Origin: Actinomycetes bacterium
GTDB lineage: Bacteria > Actinomycetota > Acidimicrobiia > Acidimicrobiales > RAAP-2
Assembly (NCBI GenBank): GCA_021848365.1
Contig: JAJZUS010000003.1
Coordinates: 51,001-115,000, forward strand
Length of the DNA: 64,000 nucleotides
Reading direction: 5' to 3'
Positions 17,736 through 25,692 of this stretch are shown here, piece after piece. The position numbers were made by a program, and so were the translations under genes. The notes beneath the pieces are model-generated. The model was not told the DNA's origin. It ran no database searches and worked only from the letters and a program-made list of their open reading frames with translations. The first letter of the stretch is position 1. Every line of letters starts with the position of its first letter.

Positions 17736-18203
17736 ATGAACCCCGATCAGATCCTGATCCTGTCGGGCCCTAATCTCGACCAGCTCGGTGTGCGGGACGT
17801 CGCCGTGTACGGAGCGACGACGCTCGACGAGCACGTGGAGCGGCTCGTGGCGCGAGCGGCGGAGCTGGGTGTCGTGGTGGTCCACCGCCAGTCGAACTTC
17901 GAGGGTGACCTCATCGAAGCAGTCCACGACGCCCGCGGGCGCTACGCGGGGCTCATCATCAACGCCGGAGCGCTGACGCATACGTCCTGGGCCCTCAGCG
18001 ACGCCCTGGACGTGTTCCCCGGACCCAAGGTCGAGGTCCACCTGTCCAACCCGGCGGGTCGGGAGCCCTTCCGCCACGTGAGCACCCTCGCCCGCGTCGT
18101 GGACGGCTCGGTGGCGGGCTTTGGCGGTCTCAGTTACGATCTGGCGCTCGACGCAGTCGTCCGGCTGCTGCGGTCGTCACGGCTCCCCCCGGGCGCTGCG
18201 TAG
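17736..18203 (+). CDS. aroQ: 3-Dehydroquinate dehydratase, type II
   Basis: A 155-residue small type II dehydroquinase forming dodecamers in known relatives. LSGPNLDQLGVRD carries the N-terminal signature; the catalytic Tyr is in VYGATTL. HRQSNFEGDLIEAVH, LIINAGALTHTS and VEVHLSNP follow. The RBS GGAGGA is 5-6 bases before the ATG. It removes water from 3-dehydroquinate. AroE and AroA are not in this window. Confidence 0.96.
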   Translation: MNPDQILILSGPNLDQLGVRDVAVYGATTLDEHVERLVARAAELGVVVVHRQSNFEGDLIEAVHDARGRYAGLIINAGALTHTSWALSDALDVFPGPKVEVHLSNPAGREPFRHVSTLARVVDGSVAGFGGLSYDLALDAVVRLLRSSRLPPGAA

Positions 18204-18206
18204 ACT
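18201..18206 (+). promoter_or_regulatory. -10 hexamer for the efp-nusB transcript
   Basis: TAGACT at the very end of aroQ. Transcription would start near 18213 and give a leader of about 26 bases with GAAAGG before the ATG of efp, so unlike many neighbours this mRNA is leadered. Confidence 0.5.
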
Positions 18207-18238
18207 GTTCGCCGCACTCGCGATGAAAGGCCCGGCCC

Positions 18239-18802
18239 ATGGCGGCAATCTCTAGCAACGATCTGAAGAACGGCATCACCCTGCAGGTGGAGGACGGACT
18301 CTTCACCGTCATCGACTTCCAGCACGTGAAGCCGGGCAAGGGCGGTGCTTTCGTGCGGACGAAGTTGCGCAACGCGCGCACGGGTGCCGTCATCGAGCGC
18401 ACGTACCGGGCCGACGAGCGACTCGAGCAGGCGATCATCGACAAGCGCGACACGCAGTTCCTCTACCGCGACGGGGAGGACTACGTCTTCATGGACCAGA
18501 CGACCTTCGACCAGGTGCCGGTTCCCGCCGCCCGACTGGGTGACACGGCGCACTTCTTGAAGGAGACCGGCAAGGCGATGCTCATTTTTCACGGTGACGA
18601 GATCATCGGCGTCGAGCTGCCCGCGTCGGTCGAACTGATCATCGCCGAGACCGAGCCGGGGATCCAGGGAGACCGGGTCTCGGGCGCGCGCAAGCCGGCG
18701 ACTCTCGAGACCGGGTTCGTGGTCCAGGTCCCCCTCTTCATCGGTCCGGGCGAGGTCGTCAAGGTCGACACCCGTACCGGCGAATACATCACGCGCGCCT
18801 AG
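18239..18802 (+). CDS. efp: Translation elongation factor P
   Basis: A 187-residue three-domain protein that relieves ribosome stalling at proline runs. The N-terminal KOW-like domain contains the loop KPGKGGAFVRTK, whose Lys is the modification site in other bacteria; domains II and III are complete, ending GEYITRA. EpmA/YmfI-type modification enzymes are not seen here. The stop overlaps the nusB start by one base. Confidence 0.97.
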   Translation: MAAISSNDLKNGITLQVEDGLFTVIDFQHVKPGKGGAFVRTKLRNARTGAVIERTYRADERLEQAIIDKRDTQFLYRDGEDYVFMDQTTFDQVPVPAARLGDTAHFLKETGKAMLIFHGDEIIGVELPASVELIIAETEPGIQGDRVSGARKPATLETGFVVQVPLFIGPGEVVKVDTRTGEYITRA

Positions 18803-19206
18803 TGCTCGACGGCGGCTCCCGACATCGCGCCCGGGAGCGGGCGCTCGAGCTCCTCTACGAGGCGTTCATCAAGGACCGACCCGTGGGCGTGATCATCGCG
18901 TCCCTTCCCGTGGCGCCCGACGCGTACGCGTCGGCGATCGCTCGGGCCGCCGAGGATCGTCGTGACGTCTCCGACGAGCGAATATCGCGACATCTGCGAG
19001 AGTGGAGCCTTGACCGGCTGGCCGTGGTCGACCGACTCATCATGGAGTTGGCGCTCGGTGAGTTGTCGATGGACGGCTCACCGCCGCGGGCCGTGGTCCT
19101 CGACGAGGCGGTCGAGCTGGCTCACGAGTTCTCGACGGAGGGGTCTGCGCGATTCGTGAACGGCGTGCTCTCCGCCTGCCTGGAGGAGGCGCCGTCACCC
19201 GAATAG
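18802..19206 (+). CDS. nusB: Transcription antitermination factor NusB
   Basis: A 134-residue all-helical RNA-binding protein. It begins with the typical SRHRARERALELLYEA and ends with VLDEAVELAHEFSTEGSARFVNGVLSA, the family C-terminal signature. With NusE it binds boxA in rRNA leaders; a boxA-like element is present in the rRNA leader at 62733. In Streptomyces nusB lies close to pyrR, but here a 10-kb oxidase island follows. Confidence 0.96.
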   Translation: MLDGGSRHRARERALELLYEAFIKDRPVGVIIASLPVAPDAYASAIARAAEDRRDVSDERISRHLREWSLDRLAVVDRLIMELALGELSMDGSPPRAVVLDEAVELAHEFSTEGSARFVNGVLSACLEEAPSPE

Positions 19207-19209
19207 CCT
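19204..19209 (+). promoter_or_regulatory. -10 hexamer for the SCO-fusion gene
   Basis: TAGCCT overlapping the nusB stop. The inferred start near 19216 gives a short leader containing GGAGG, 9 bases before the GTG at 19238. Confidence 0.45.
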
Positions 19210-19237
19210 GACGGAGTCCGATCGGAGGTGTCCCCGC

Positions 19238-20974
19238 GTGCCGGGAATGAATCTGAAGAGCCTCAACTTGACGAATCCGTTCGTCGTCGATCTCTTCCGT
19301 CACGCGACGTTCGTGACCCTCCTCGTCTGGTTGGGCGCGATCGGAGCGGTGATCCTGCTCGTCGGTCTGGTGACGGGCCGGGTGTTTCGGTTCAACTCGA
19401 CCTCCACCGGTGAGGCGCCCGCTCGTCGATTCCTCCGGTGGTCCTTCGGGACGCTGTGGCTGCTCGACGGTTTGCTCCAGTTCCAGAGCGCGATGCCGCT
19501 CGGGCTCGGCAATGACGTCGTGGGGCCGCTCCGGTCAGGGACGCCGGGTTGGCTCCACCACCTAATGTCGAGCGCGATCGCCGTGTGGAACGCCCATCCG
19601 GTGACCCTGGCCGCGGGCGTGTCGTGGCTCCAAGTGGGTCTCGGTGTTCTCCTGCTGACGTCGAGCGGGCCAACGAGTCGTGTCGTGGGGCTGCTGAGCG
19701 CGCTCTGGGCCGCCCTCATCTGGACGGTGGGGAATGGTTTCGGTGGCGTCTTCGCGCCGGGGGCCAGCCTGCTCTTCGGGTGGCCCGGAGCGACGATCTT
19801 TTACGCCTACGTCGGGGTCTGGCTGGCCGTCGACGGGGAGCGGCTCCGCTCGAGGTTCCCCGCCGTGTCGCGCTACGTGCTGGGAGGCCTGCTGGCGGTG
19901 GGGGCGATCTTGCAGGTGCCGCCCGGGACGGGCTTCTGGCGCACGGGGGCGGCGAACGCCTGGTCGTCGATGGCGTCGACGATGTCGGCCGTCGCCCAGC
20001 CCTCGTGGCTGGCGTCGGTCGTGAGGGGTGCGGGACACGTCGCTCGCGTCGGCGGGCCGGTCGTGAACCTGGTGGTCATCTCGTGGATGCTGGTGACCGC
20101 GGTGGGCCTCGTGTGGCGACGCGTCGCGGGTCGGCGATGGCCGTACCTATCCCTGGCTATCGGGGCCGCCGTGTTGTGGGTCCTCGCGCAAGACGCCGCC
20201 GTCTTCGGGGGGCTCGCCACGGATGTGAACTCCCTGGTGCCCCTGGGACTCGTCGCCGTCGCCGCGATGCCGCGCCTCTCAGGGGAGCGCCTCTCGACGG
20301 GGCGCCGTCACCGGATCCCCCGCGAGGCCTGGTCGAGTGCGAGTGCCGTCGCGGCGTCCTTCGCGGCCGCGGCCGTCATCGTCGCGGCGTCGGCGATGGC
20401 GTGGGCACCTTTTGCGGGGGCGGAGACGACCATGTTCCTCGCTCAGAACGGACCGGCGACCTCCACCAACGTCCCGGCTCGGCCGTTCACCCTCATCGAT
20501 CAGAACGGTGCCTCCTACACCCTGGGTCAGCGGCCGGACCGGGTGACGGTCCTGACCTTCCTCGATCCCATGTGCTGGACGGACTGCCCGCTGCTCGCCG
20601 AGCAGCTGAAGATCCTGCGCAGTGAACTCCCCGCTCGCGCCCCCCTCGACATCGTGGCGGTGGCTGCGGACCCCTACCACGAGACTCTGGCCAACGTACG
20701 TCACTTCATGAGCCTTCATCGGCTATTCGGTGTGAAGGACTTCTACTTCGTCACCGGAAAACTACCGGCCGTGCGAGCCGTGTGGCGGGCCTACGGCATC
20801 GAGGTCACGATGAAGCCCACCGACCGAATGAGCATCCACTCGGACTTCATGTTCATCATCCGCGGCGGACGGATTCGGTGGATCATCGGTGACGACCCGC
20901 TCTCCGCCACGTCACTCACGTCGTCGTCGGTCGCTGAACTGCGACACCTGCTCGCGTCGGAGGGCATCGCCTAG
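19238..20974 (+). CDS. Membrane protein with C-terminal SCO1/SenC domain (oxidase copper assembly)
   Basis: A 578-residue fusion. Residues 1-390 hold about eight to ten hydrophobic segments in a domain I do not recognise. Residues about 410-578 form a SCO-type thioredoxin fold facing outwards. The SCO copper ligands are present: Cys446 and Cys450 in DPMCWTDCP, and His534 in MSIHSDFMFI. SCO proteins deliver copper to the CuA site of oxidase subunit II or reduce its cysteines. The GTG start has GGAGG 9 bases upstream. The stop codon shares a CTAG palindrome with the stop of the next gene on the other strand. A stand-alone SCO lies at 27260. Confidence 0.88.
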   Translation: MPGMNLKSLNLTNPFVVDLFRHATFVTLLVWLGAIGAVILLVGLVTGRVFRFNSTSTGEAPARRFLRWSFGTLWLLDGLLQFQSAMPLGLGNDVVGPLRSGTPGWLHHLMSSAIAVWNAHPVTLAAGVSWLQVGLGVLLLTSSGPTSRVVGLLSALWAALIWTVGNGFGGVFAPGASLLFGWPGATIFYAYVGVWLAVDGERLRSRFPAVSRYVLGGLLAVGAILQVPPGTGFWRTGAANAWSSMASTMSAVAQPSWLASVVRGAGHVARVGGPVVNLVVISWMLVTAVGLVWRRVAGRRWPYLSLAIGAAVLWVLAQDAAVFGGLATDVNSLVPLGLVAVAAMPRLSGERLSTGRRHRIPREAWSSASAVAASFAAAAVIVAASAMAWAPFAGAETTMFLAQNGPATSTNVPARPFTLIDQNGASYTLGQRPDRVTVLTFLDPMCWTDCPLLAEQLKILRSELPARAPLDIVAVAADPYHETLANVRHFMSLHRLFGVKDFYFVTGKLPAVRAVWRAYGIEVTMKPTDRMSIHSDFMFIIRGGRIRWIIGDDPLSATSLTSSSVAELRHLLASEGIA

Positions 20975-21285
20975 CGAGGTCCGTCCGGGTCGTTGCGGTG
21001 CACGGACTCCAGGTACTCGTTGTAGGCGACGAGACGCTCGTCGTCGAGGGCGCGCGGCGTCGGAGTGGGACTCGACGGGGACGCTCCCGCCTCGTCCCTG
21101 AGAAGCCTCTTCCACATGTAGACGGCGTAGCCAGCGAAGAGGGGCCACTCGAAGACGTAGGCCCAGGAAAGGGAATTTCCGCCAACTGCACGTCGTAACT
21201 CAACGTAGAACGCTGAAATACAGATTGCTTCGGCCAGGACAAGTCCGAGGTGGATTACAAGAGTTCTCTTATGTTCGCCTCGCAC
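20971..21285 (-). CDS. Small membrane protein, paralogue of the one at 28122 (104 aa)
   Basis: One or two hydrophobic segments followed by a charged tail. The central motif GNSLSWAYVFEWPLF and the following YAVYMWKRLL are nearly repeated in the protein at 28122 (GNALSWAYVFEWPLL, then FAVYMWWKFL), so the two are paralogues flanking the oxidase genes. Function unknown; the location suggests a role in oxidase assembly or the membrane environment (inference). GTG start at 21285, with TAACTT 8 bases upstream. Its stop overlaps that of the SCO-fusion gene. Confidence 0.82.
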   Translation of the reverse strand: MRGEHKRTLVIHLGLVLAEAICISAFYVELRRAVGGNSLSWAYVFEWPLFAGYAVYMWKRLLRDEAGASPSSPTPTPRALDDERLVAYNEYLESVHRNDPDGPR

Positions 21286-21363
21286 TAATCACAAAGTTAG
21301 TCCCGATAATCGTTACTCTCTCCTGCGTCTTGATTTCGTGACTCGTACTCGAAGGAGTGGTCC

Positions 21364-22044
21364 ATGTCGAAGCAGGGGAGATTCGCCACCGTCATCGTGT
21401 TGTTCCTGGTTGCGGTCGGACTCGTCGTCTGGGCCGTGGCTGCCTTCCTCACTCCGGGCACCCCGGGCGGGGAGATGGACTTCACGACGACCGCGAGCGC
21501 GGGGCAACCGGTCAACATCACGGTGCAGACGGTCGGCGCGATCGGCTTCGGAGCTCACCCCACGTGGGTCTCGTACCTGGTGAAGGACCCGACGACGGGT
21601 GCCTGGGTCCAGGACACGTCCTGGAAGTTGCCGGCCAACACGGTGGTGCACATGACCGTGTACCAGTACGACTCCGGCGGTCCGCTGCGCAATCAGGAGT
21701 GGGGTCAGGTTCAGGGAACGATCGGTGGTACCGCCACGGTGAATGGCCAGACCGTCAGCGTCGTGGACTCGAACTCCGGTGGTGGGGTGGGCCACACGTT
21801 CGCGGTGCCGGCCCTCGGACTCGCCGTCCCGCTGCCCGGGGTGAGCAACCCCAACATCTGCGGTGCGGGACCGTGTCACCAGAGCTCGCCGCACAACACG
21901 GTCTCCTTTGAGTTCAAGACCCCGGGGCCCGGGACGTATTCCTGGCAGTGCTTCGTCCCGTGCGGACTCGGGTACCTATTCGGTAACGGCGGGCCGATGG
22001 GGACGCAGAACTACATGGGCGGCGTCCTGGACGTGGTCCGCTAG
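21364..22044 (+). CDS. Subunit-II-like cupredoxin membrane protein
   Basis: A 226-residue protein with one N-terminal membrane helix (about residues 8-30) and an extracytoplasmic cupredoxin domain resembling the CuA domain of oxidase subunit II. The first ligand region GHTFAVPALG (His144) and CFVPCGLGY (Cys196, Cys200) align with the IHSF and CxxxCxxxH regions of true subunit II. However, the second His is Tyr204, and the Met (212 or 218) is displaced. A normal binuclear CuA centre is therefore unlikely; a mononuclear type-1-like or a lost site is possible. AAGGAG precedes the ATG. It is first in the operon before the real subunit II. Confidence 0.82.
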   Translation: MSKQGRFATVIVLFLVAVGLVVWAVAAFLTPGTPGGEMDFTTTASAGQPVNITVQTVGAIGFGAHPTWVSYLVKDPTTGAWVQDTSWKLPANTVVHMTVYQYDSGGPLRNQEWGQVQGTIGGTATVNGQTVSVVDSNSGGGVGHTFAVPALGLAVPLPGVSNPNICGAGPCHQSSPHNTVSFEFKTPGPGTYSWQCFVPCGLGYLFGNGGPMGTQNYMGGVLDVVR

Positions 22045-22074
22045 GCACGATCGAGAACGGAGAGAAGAGCAGAC

Positions 22075-23034
22075 ATGAACGAGACGCACCACCTCCGCCG
22101 GATGACCACCATCTGGGTCATCCTCTCCATAGCGGCTGACCTCCTGGGTTGGTTCGTGCTGGGGCCGCACATGCCGCCGGGGCGGATGACGGAGACGGCC
22201 TACCACGATCAACTCGACTTCAATATCCTGCTCATGGCGGCCCTGCCCGTCTTGATCGGCGTCTGGGTCTACATGGGATACGCGATCACGGTGTGGAGCG
22301 CGAAGCGCGCGCCGGAGCCCGTAGGTGGCGACGCGGCTCGTGGGAACAGGCGAGCGCAGGCACTGTGGATCTCAATCACCACGGTCGCGACGCTCGGGGC
22401 GGCAGCCTTCGGGACCTGGGCGCTGGTCGTGGACCACGGCTCGGGCGGAGGTGAGGGGCCGAACCCGATCTGGGCGCCGGGGGGTGCCGCCCAGGCGGAG
22501 ACCGCCGCTTTCTCACCGAACTCCGGGTGGACCCCCGGTCAGGCACTGCCGGTGCAGGTGATCGGTCAGCAGTGGAAGTTCACCTACCGCTACCCGACCT
22601 TCGGCGGTTTCGAGACGTCACAACTGATCCTGCCGGACAATGCGACGATCGTGTTCAACGTGACGTCGCTCGACGTCATCCACAGCTTCTGGGCCTACCA
22701 GCTTGGCGTCAAGGCGGACGCGAACCCCCAGGTGAACGATGTCGCCTACACCGAGACGAAGCAGTTGGGGTCGTTCATGGTCCGCTGCAGCGAGCTCTGT
22801 GGCATCTGGCACGGGGCGATGTACAACTCGGGTCAGGTCGTCACTCCCTCGGCGTTCCAGTCGTGGGCCCAGCAGACGGAGGCCGCCAACGCGGCCAACA
22901 CGAAGCTCCTGCCGCCGTTCGCCTGGACCTACGTGCCGGACGCCAACGGGGCGAACGGTGGGTACTACCCGAACGGCAAGGCCACGCCCTACAGCTCGGT
23001 CGAGGTCTACGGCTCGAAGAACCCGGCGTCGTGA
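22075..23034 (+). CDS. ctaC: Cytochrome c oxidase subunit II (CuA)
   Basis: A 319-residue subunit with three hydrophobic segments (about 13-30, 50-73 and 97-118) rather than the usual two, then the CuA cupredoxin domain. All ligands are present: His203 in DVIHSFW, and Cys238, Cys242, His246 and Met249 in CSELCGIWHGAM. QQWKFTYRYP carries the aromatic electron-entry residue. It receives electrons from cytochrome c or a c-type cytochrome on the bc complex. There is no fused heme-c CxxCH. It lies 30 bases after the cupredoxin gene. Confidence 0.95.
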   Translation: MNETHHLRRMTTIWVILSIAADLLGWFVLGPHMPPGRMTETAYHDQLDFNILLMAALPVLIGVWVYMGYAITVWSAKRAPEPVGGDAARGNRRAQALWISITTVATLGAAAFGTWALVVDHGSGGGEGPNPIWAPGGAAQAETAAFSPNSGWTPGQALPVQVIGQQWKFTYRYPTFGGFETSQLILPDNATIVFNVTSLDVIHSFWAYQLGVKADANPQVNDVAYTETKQLGSFMVRCSELCGIWHGAMYNSGQVVTPSAFQSWAQQTEAANAANTKLLPPFAWTYVPDANGANGGYYPNGKATPYSSVEVYGSKNPAS

Positions 23035-23083
23035 TGGGGGATGCAATGACGAATTCTCGTGAGATGAAGAAGGGGAGCGGACG

Positions 23084-25024
23084 ATGACGATCAGTGCCGA
23101 GCGTCCGGTGGCGACCAGCGGGGGCGCCACCACGACGACCGAGCGGGTCTCGTGGACCCAGCGACCGGGGATCTGGAGCCAGCACCTGGGCACGGCAATA
23201 GTCGGGGCCATCGTGGGCTACCTCCTCGGCCACTGGCTGGGCAACGCGATCGCCAGTAGTTACCCGTACGTCCAGAACAGCGGTCAGAACGTCATCGCGG
23301 TGACGCTCGGCGAGATCTTCGGCGTCGCGGGCTGGTTGCTCGGCATCGGAGCGCTCAACTATCCGCTCGCGAAGTTGACGGGCCGCCAGCCCGCCAAGGA
23401 GGTCGACGTCCAGGGATGGAGCAAGTACTTCCGGTACTCGACCAATCACAAGACGGTGGGCCTCCAGTACGTCGTGGGCGTGCTCCTCTTCTTGTTCACC
23501 GGTGGCCTTCTCGCCATGGCGATCCGCACCGAGCTCCTCAATCCGACGACGCACTACTTCAGCGCCGACACGTACATCAAGATCGTCTCCGAACACGGAA
23601 CGGTGATGATGATGATGGCGACGTCGATCGTCGTGGGACCGCTCGGTAACTACCTGGTCCCTCTGATGATCGGGTCGCGGCGGATGGCGTTCCCGCGTAT
23701 CGAGGCCTTCAGCTTCTGGGTCTTCACCGCGGGTTACATGGTCATCTTCTCGGCCCTTCCGCTGGGCGGCTTTCCGACCGGCTGGACGGGTTATGCGCCC
23801 CTACAGACCCAGGCGGGTCCGGGGATGATCGGATACCTCTTCGGCTTCGCCGTCATCGGCATGGGCATGATGGCGGCGGGCTTCAACATGGCCGTGACCA
23901 TCATCAACTACCGCGCGCCGGGTATGACCTGGAGCCGAGTCCCGATCCTCGTGTGGTCGCTCCTCGCGACGTCGGCCCTACTCACCCTGGCGACGCCGAC
24001 CCTGTTCGCGGCGGGCGTCTTCGGACTCCTCGACAAGACGGCCCAGACGGCCTTCTACGTGAACGAGCACGGTGGCAGCGCCTACCTGTGGCAGAACCTC
24101 TTCTGGTTCTTCGGCCACCCGGAGGTGTACATCATGGCGTTGCCGGGCTTCGGTATCGTCGGTGAGATCCTGCCGGTGTTCACACGAAAGCCGCTCTTCG
24201 CCTACAAGGTGGGCGCCGCGGGAATGATCGGGGTCGCCCTGCTGTCGTTCTTCGTGTGGCAGCACCACCTGTACCAGAGTGGCATCAACCCGGACATGCG
24301 ACCTCTGTTCATGCTGACGACGGAGCTGATCTCGATCCCGACGGGATTCATCTATCTGGTCGGGATGGGAACGCTCTATAAGGCGAAGATCAGATTCGAG
24401 ATACCCATGCTCTTCGCCCTCGCGCTGTACTTCAACTTCCTCATCGGTGGGGTGACGGGCGTGTTCCTCTCGGACGTGCCGGTGAACGTGACGGTCCACG
24501 GAGGCTTCTTCGTGCTGTCGCACTTCCACTACACGATCATGGGTGGACTGCTCTTCGCCTTCATGGGGGGCCTCTACTACTGGCTGCCGAAGATGACCGG
24601 ACGGATGTTGAACAAGAAGATCGGGCTCTGGCACTTCTGGACGATGTTCGTCTTCTTCAACCTGACCTTCTTCCCGATGTTCATCATCGGCTTGCTGGGT
24701 CAGCCGCGACGGGTGTTCACGTACGCGAAGAACCTGCAGGGTCTCAACGACTTCTCATCGGTGAGCGCCTTCCTGCTGGGCTTCTCGTTCCTGATCTTCG
24801 CCTTCAACATGGTGTACTCGCTGTGGATCAATCCCCAGAAGGCTCCGGCCAACCCGTGGGACTCCCGCGGACTGGAGTGGCAGACCGCCAACCCGGTGCC
24901 GTCGTACAACTTCGAGCGCATTCCGGTCGTTTTGAGCGACCCGTACCGATACAGCGAGCCGGGGGCCCCTGCGGTCGCCGACCTGGGCGACGCGGGTCTC
25001 GTTCACGCGGCACCGCAGGACTGA
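23084..25024 (+). CDS. ctaD: Heme-copper oxidase subunit I with N-terminal extension and non-canonical proton channels
   Basis: A 646-residue catalytic subunit. Metal ligands are intact: His171 (low-spin heme), His345 and Tyr349 in GHPEVY (CuB and the cross-linked Tyr), His394-His395 (CuB), and His480 and His482 in LSHFHYTIMGG (hemes). Glu347 of GHPEVY is the usual D-channel terminus. However, the D-channel entrance Asp is replaced by Arg200 (IGSRRMAFPR) and the K-channel Lys by Ile423 (IPTGFIYL). The first 115 residues, with two extra hydrophobic segments, precede the normal STNHKTVG start. GGGGAG lies before the ATG. It reduces oxygen to water. Confidence 0.95.
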   Translation: MTISAERPVATSGGATTTTERVSWTQRPGIWSQHLGTAIVGAIVGYLLGHWLGNAIASSYPYVQNSGQNVIAVTLGEIFGVAGWLLGIGALNYPLAKLTGRQPAKEVDVQGWSKYFRYSTNHKTVGLQYVVGVLLFLFTGGLLAMAIRTELLNPTTHYFSADTYIKIVSEHGTVMMMMATSIVVGPLGNYLVPLMIGSRRMAFPRIEAFSFWVFTAGYMVIFSALPLGGFPTGWTGYAPLQTQAGPGMIGYLFGFAVIGMGMMAAGFNMAVTIINYRAPGMTWSRVPILVWSLLATSALLTLATPTLFAAGVFGLLDKTAQTAFYVNEHGGSAYLWQNLFWFFGHPEVYIMALPGFGIVGEILPVFTRKPLFAYKVGAAGMIGVALLSFFVWQHHLYQSGINPDMRPLFMLTTELISIPTGFIYLVGMGTLYKAKIRFEIPMLFALALYFNFLIGGVTGVFLSDVPVNVTVHGGFFVLSHFHYTIMGGLLFAFMGGLYYWLPKMTGRMLNKKIGLWHFWTMFVFFNLTFFPMFIIGLLGQPRRVFTYAKNLQGLNDFSSVSAFLLGFSFLIFAFNMVYSLWINPQKAPANPWDSRGLEWQTANPVPSYNFERIPVVLSDPYRYSEPGAPAVADLGDAGLVHAAPQD

Positions 25025-25036
25025 GAGGAGAGGGAC

Positions 25037-25684
25037 ATGGCGAAAGTCGAACAGGGCTACATCTCCACCCCTGAAGAGGAGGAGTTCGAACTCCGGGCCC
25101 ACATCGGCTCGGTGTGGTCGGGCGGGCGCCTCTTCATCGGGATGTACACCTTCCTGCTGGCGTCGTTGGCGTACACGTACTTCTACCTACGCTCGTCGAA
25201 CAGTGGGAACCTCTGGCGTCCGAATCACATGACCGCACCGATGTCCTTCGGCTGGGGGATCGTGCTCGCCACGGCCCTGGCCGCGGTGCTCGCGGTCTAC
25301 GGACAGTGGCGCTTTCGGCGAGGTGGCGTGGCTGACTGGCAGGTGGCCGGGTGGACGGCTCTGGCGCTGCTGTTGGGCGCGCTGATGCTGCAGATCTGGG
25401 AACTGACGAAGCTCCCGTTCTACCCCGGAGCCAGTGGGTACGCGTCGAGCTTCATCGGGTGGGGCGTGTTCAACATCGCGACGTTGATCGTGTCGGCGTA
25501 CTGGGTGGAGACCACACTGGCGCGCGGCATGCGGCTGCGCACGGAGATCGGCGGGGACCGTCCGACGCTGTCGACGCACCCCAGCGCGCAGTCGTTTAGA
25601 GCCAACGTAGCGTCGATGACCTATTTCATGGGCTTCGTGGGCGTCGGCGCGGCCTTCTTCTTTGCGCTGTTCTATCTGATCTAG
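25037..25684 (+). CDS. ctaE: Heme-copper oxidase subunit III
   Basis: A 215-residue membrane protein with five hydrophobic segments, the shorter actinobacterial form of subunit III. Typical features are GGRLFIGMYTFLLASLAYTYFYLR at the start of helix I (here spanning about residues 29-52), WELTKLPF and the C-terminal MTYFMGFVGVGAAFFFALFYL. It stabilises subunit I and proton uptake in known oxidases. It lies 12 bases after ctaD with a good RBS, and is followed by the 36-codon gene. Confidence 0.9.
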   Translation: MAKVEQGYISTPEEEEFELRAHIGSVWSGGRLFIGMYTFLLASLAYTYFYLRSSNSGNLWRPNHMTAPMSFGWGIVLATALAAVLAVYGQWRFRRGGVADWQVAGWTALALLLGALMLQIWELTKLPFYPGASGYASSFIGWGVFNIATLIVSAYWVETTLARGMRLRTEIGGDRPTLSTHPSAQSFRANVASMTYFMGFVGVGAAFFFALFYLI

Positions 25685-25692
25685 GAGGAACG

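Noticed and set aside
16251..18077. A 608-codon minus-strand frame opposite aroK, aroB and aroQ
   Set aside because: Same cause as above; the composition is typical of antisense high-G+C frames and the plus-strand aro genes are certain.
19549..20625. A 358-codon alternative frame inside the SCO-fusion gene
   Set aside because: Its product is Arg/Gly-rich without domains; the main frame has membrane helices and an intact SCO domain.
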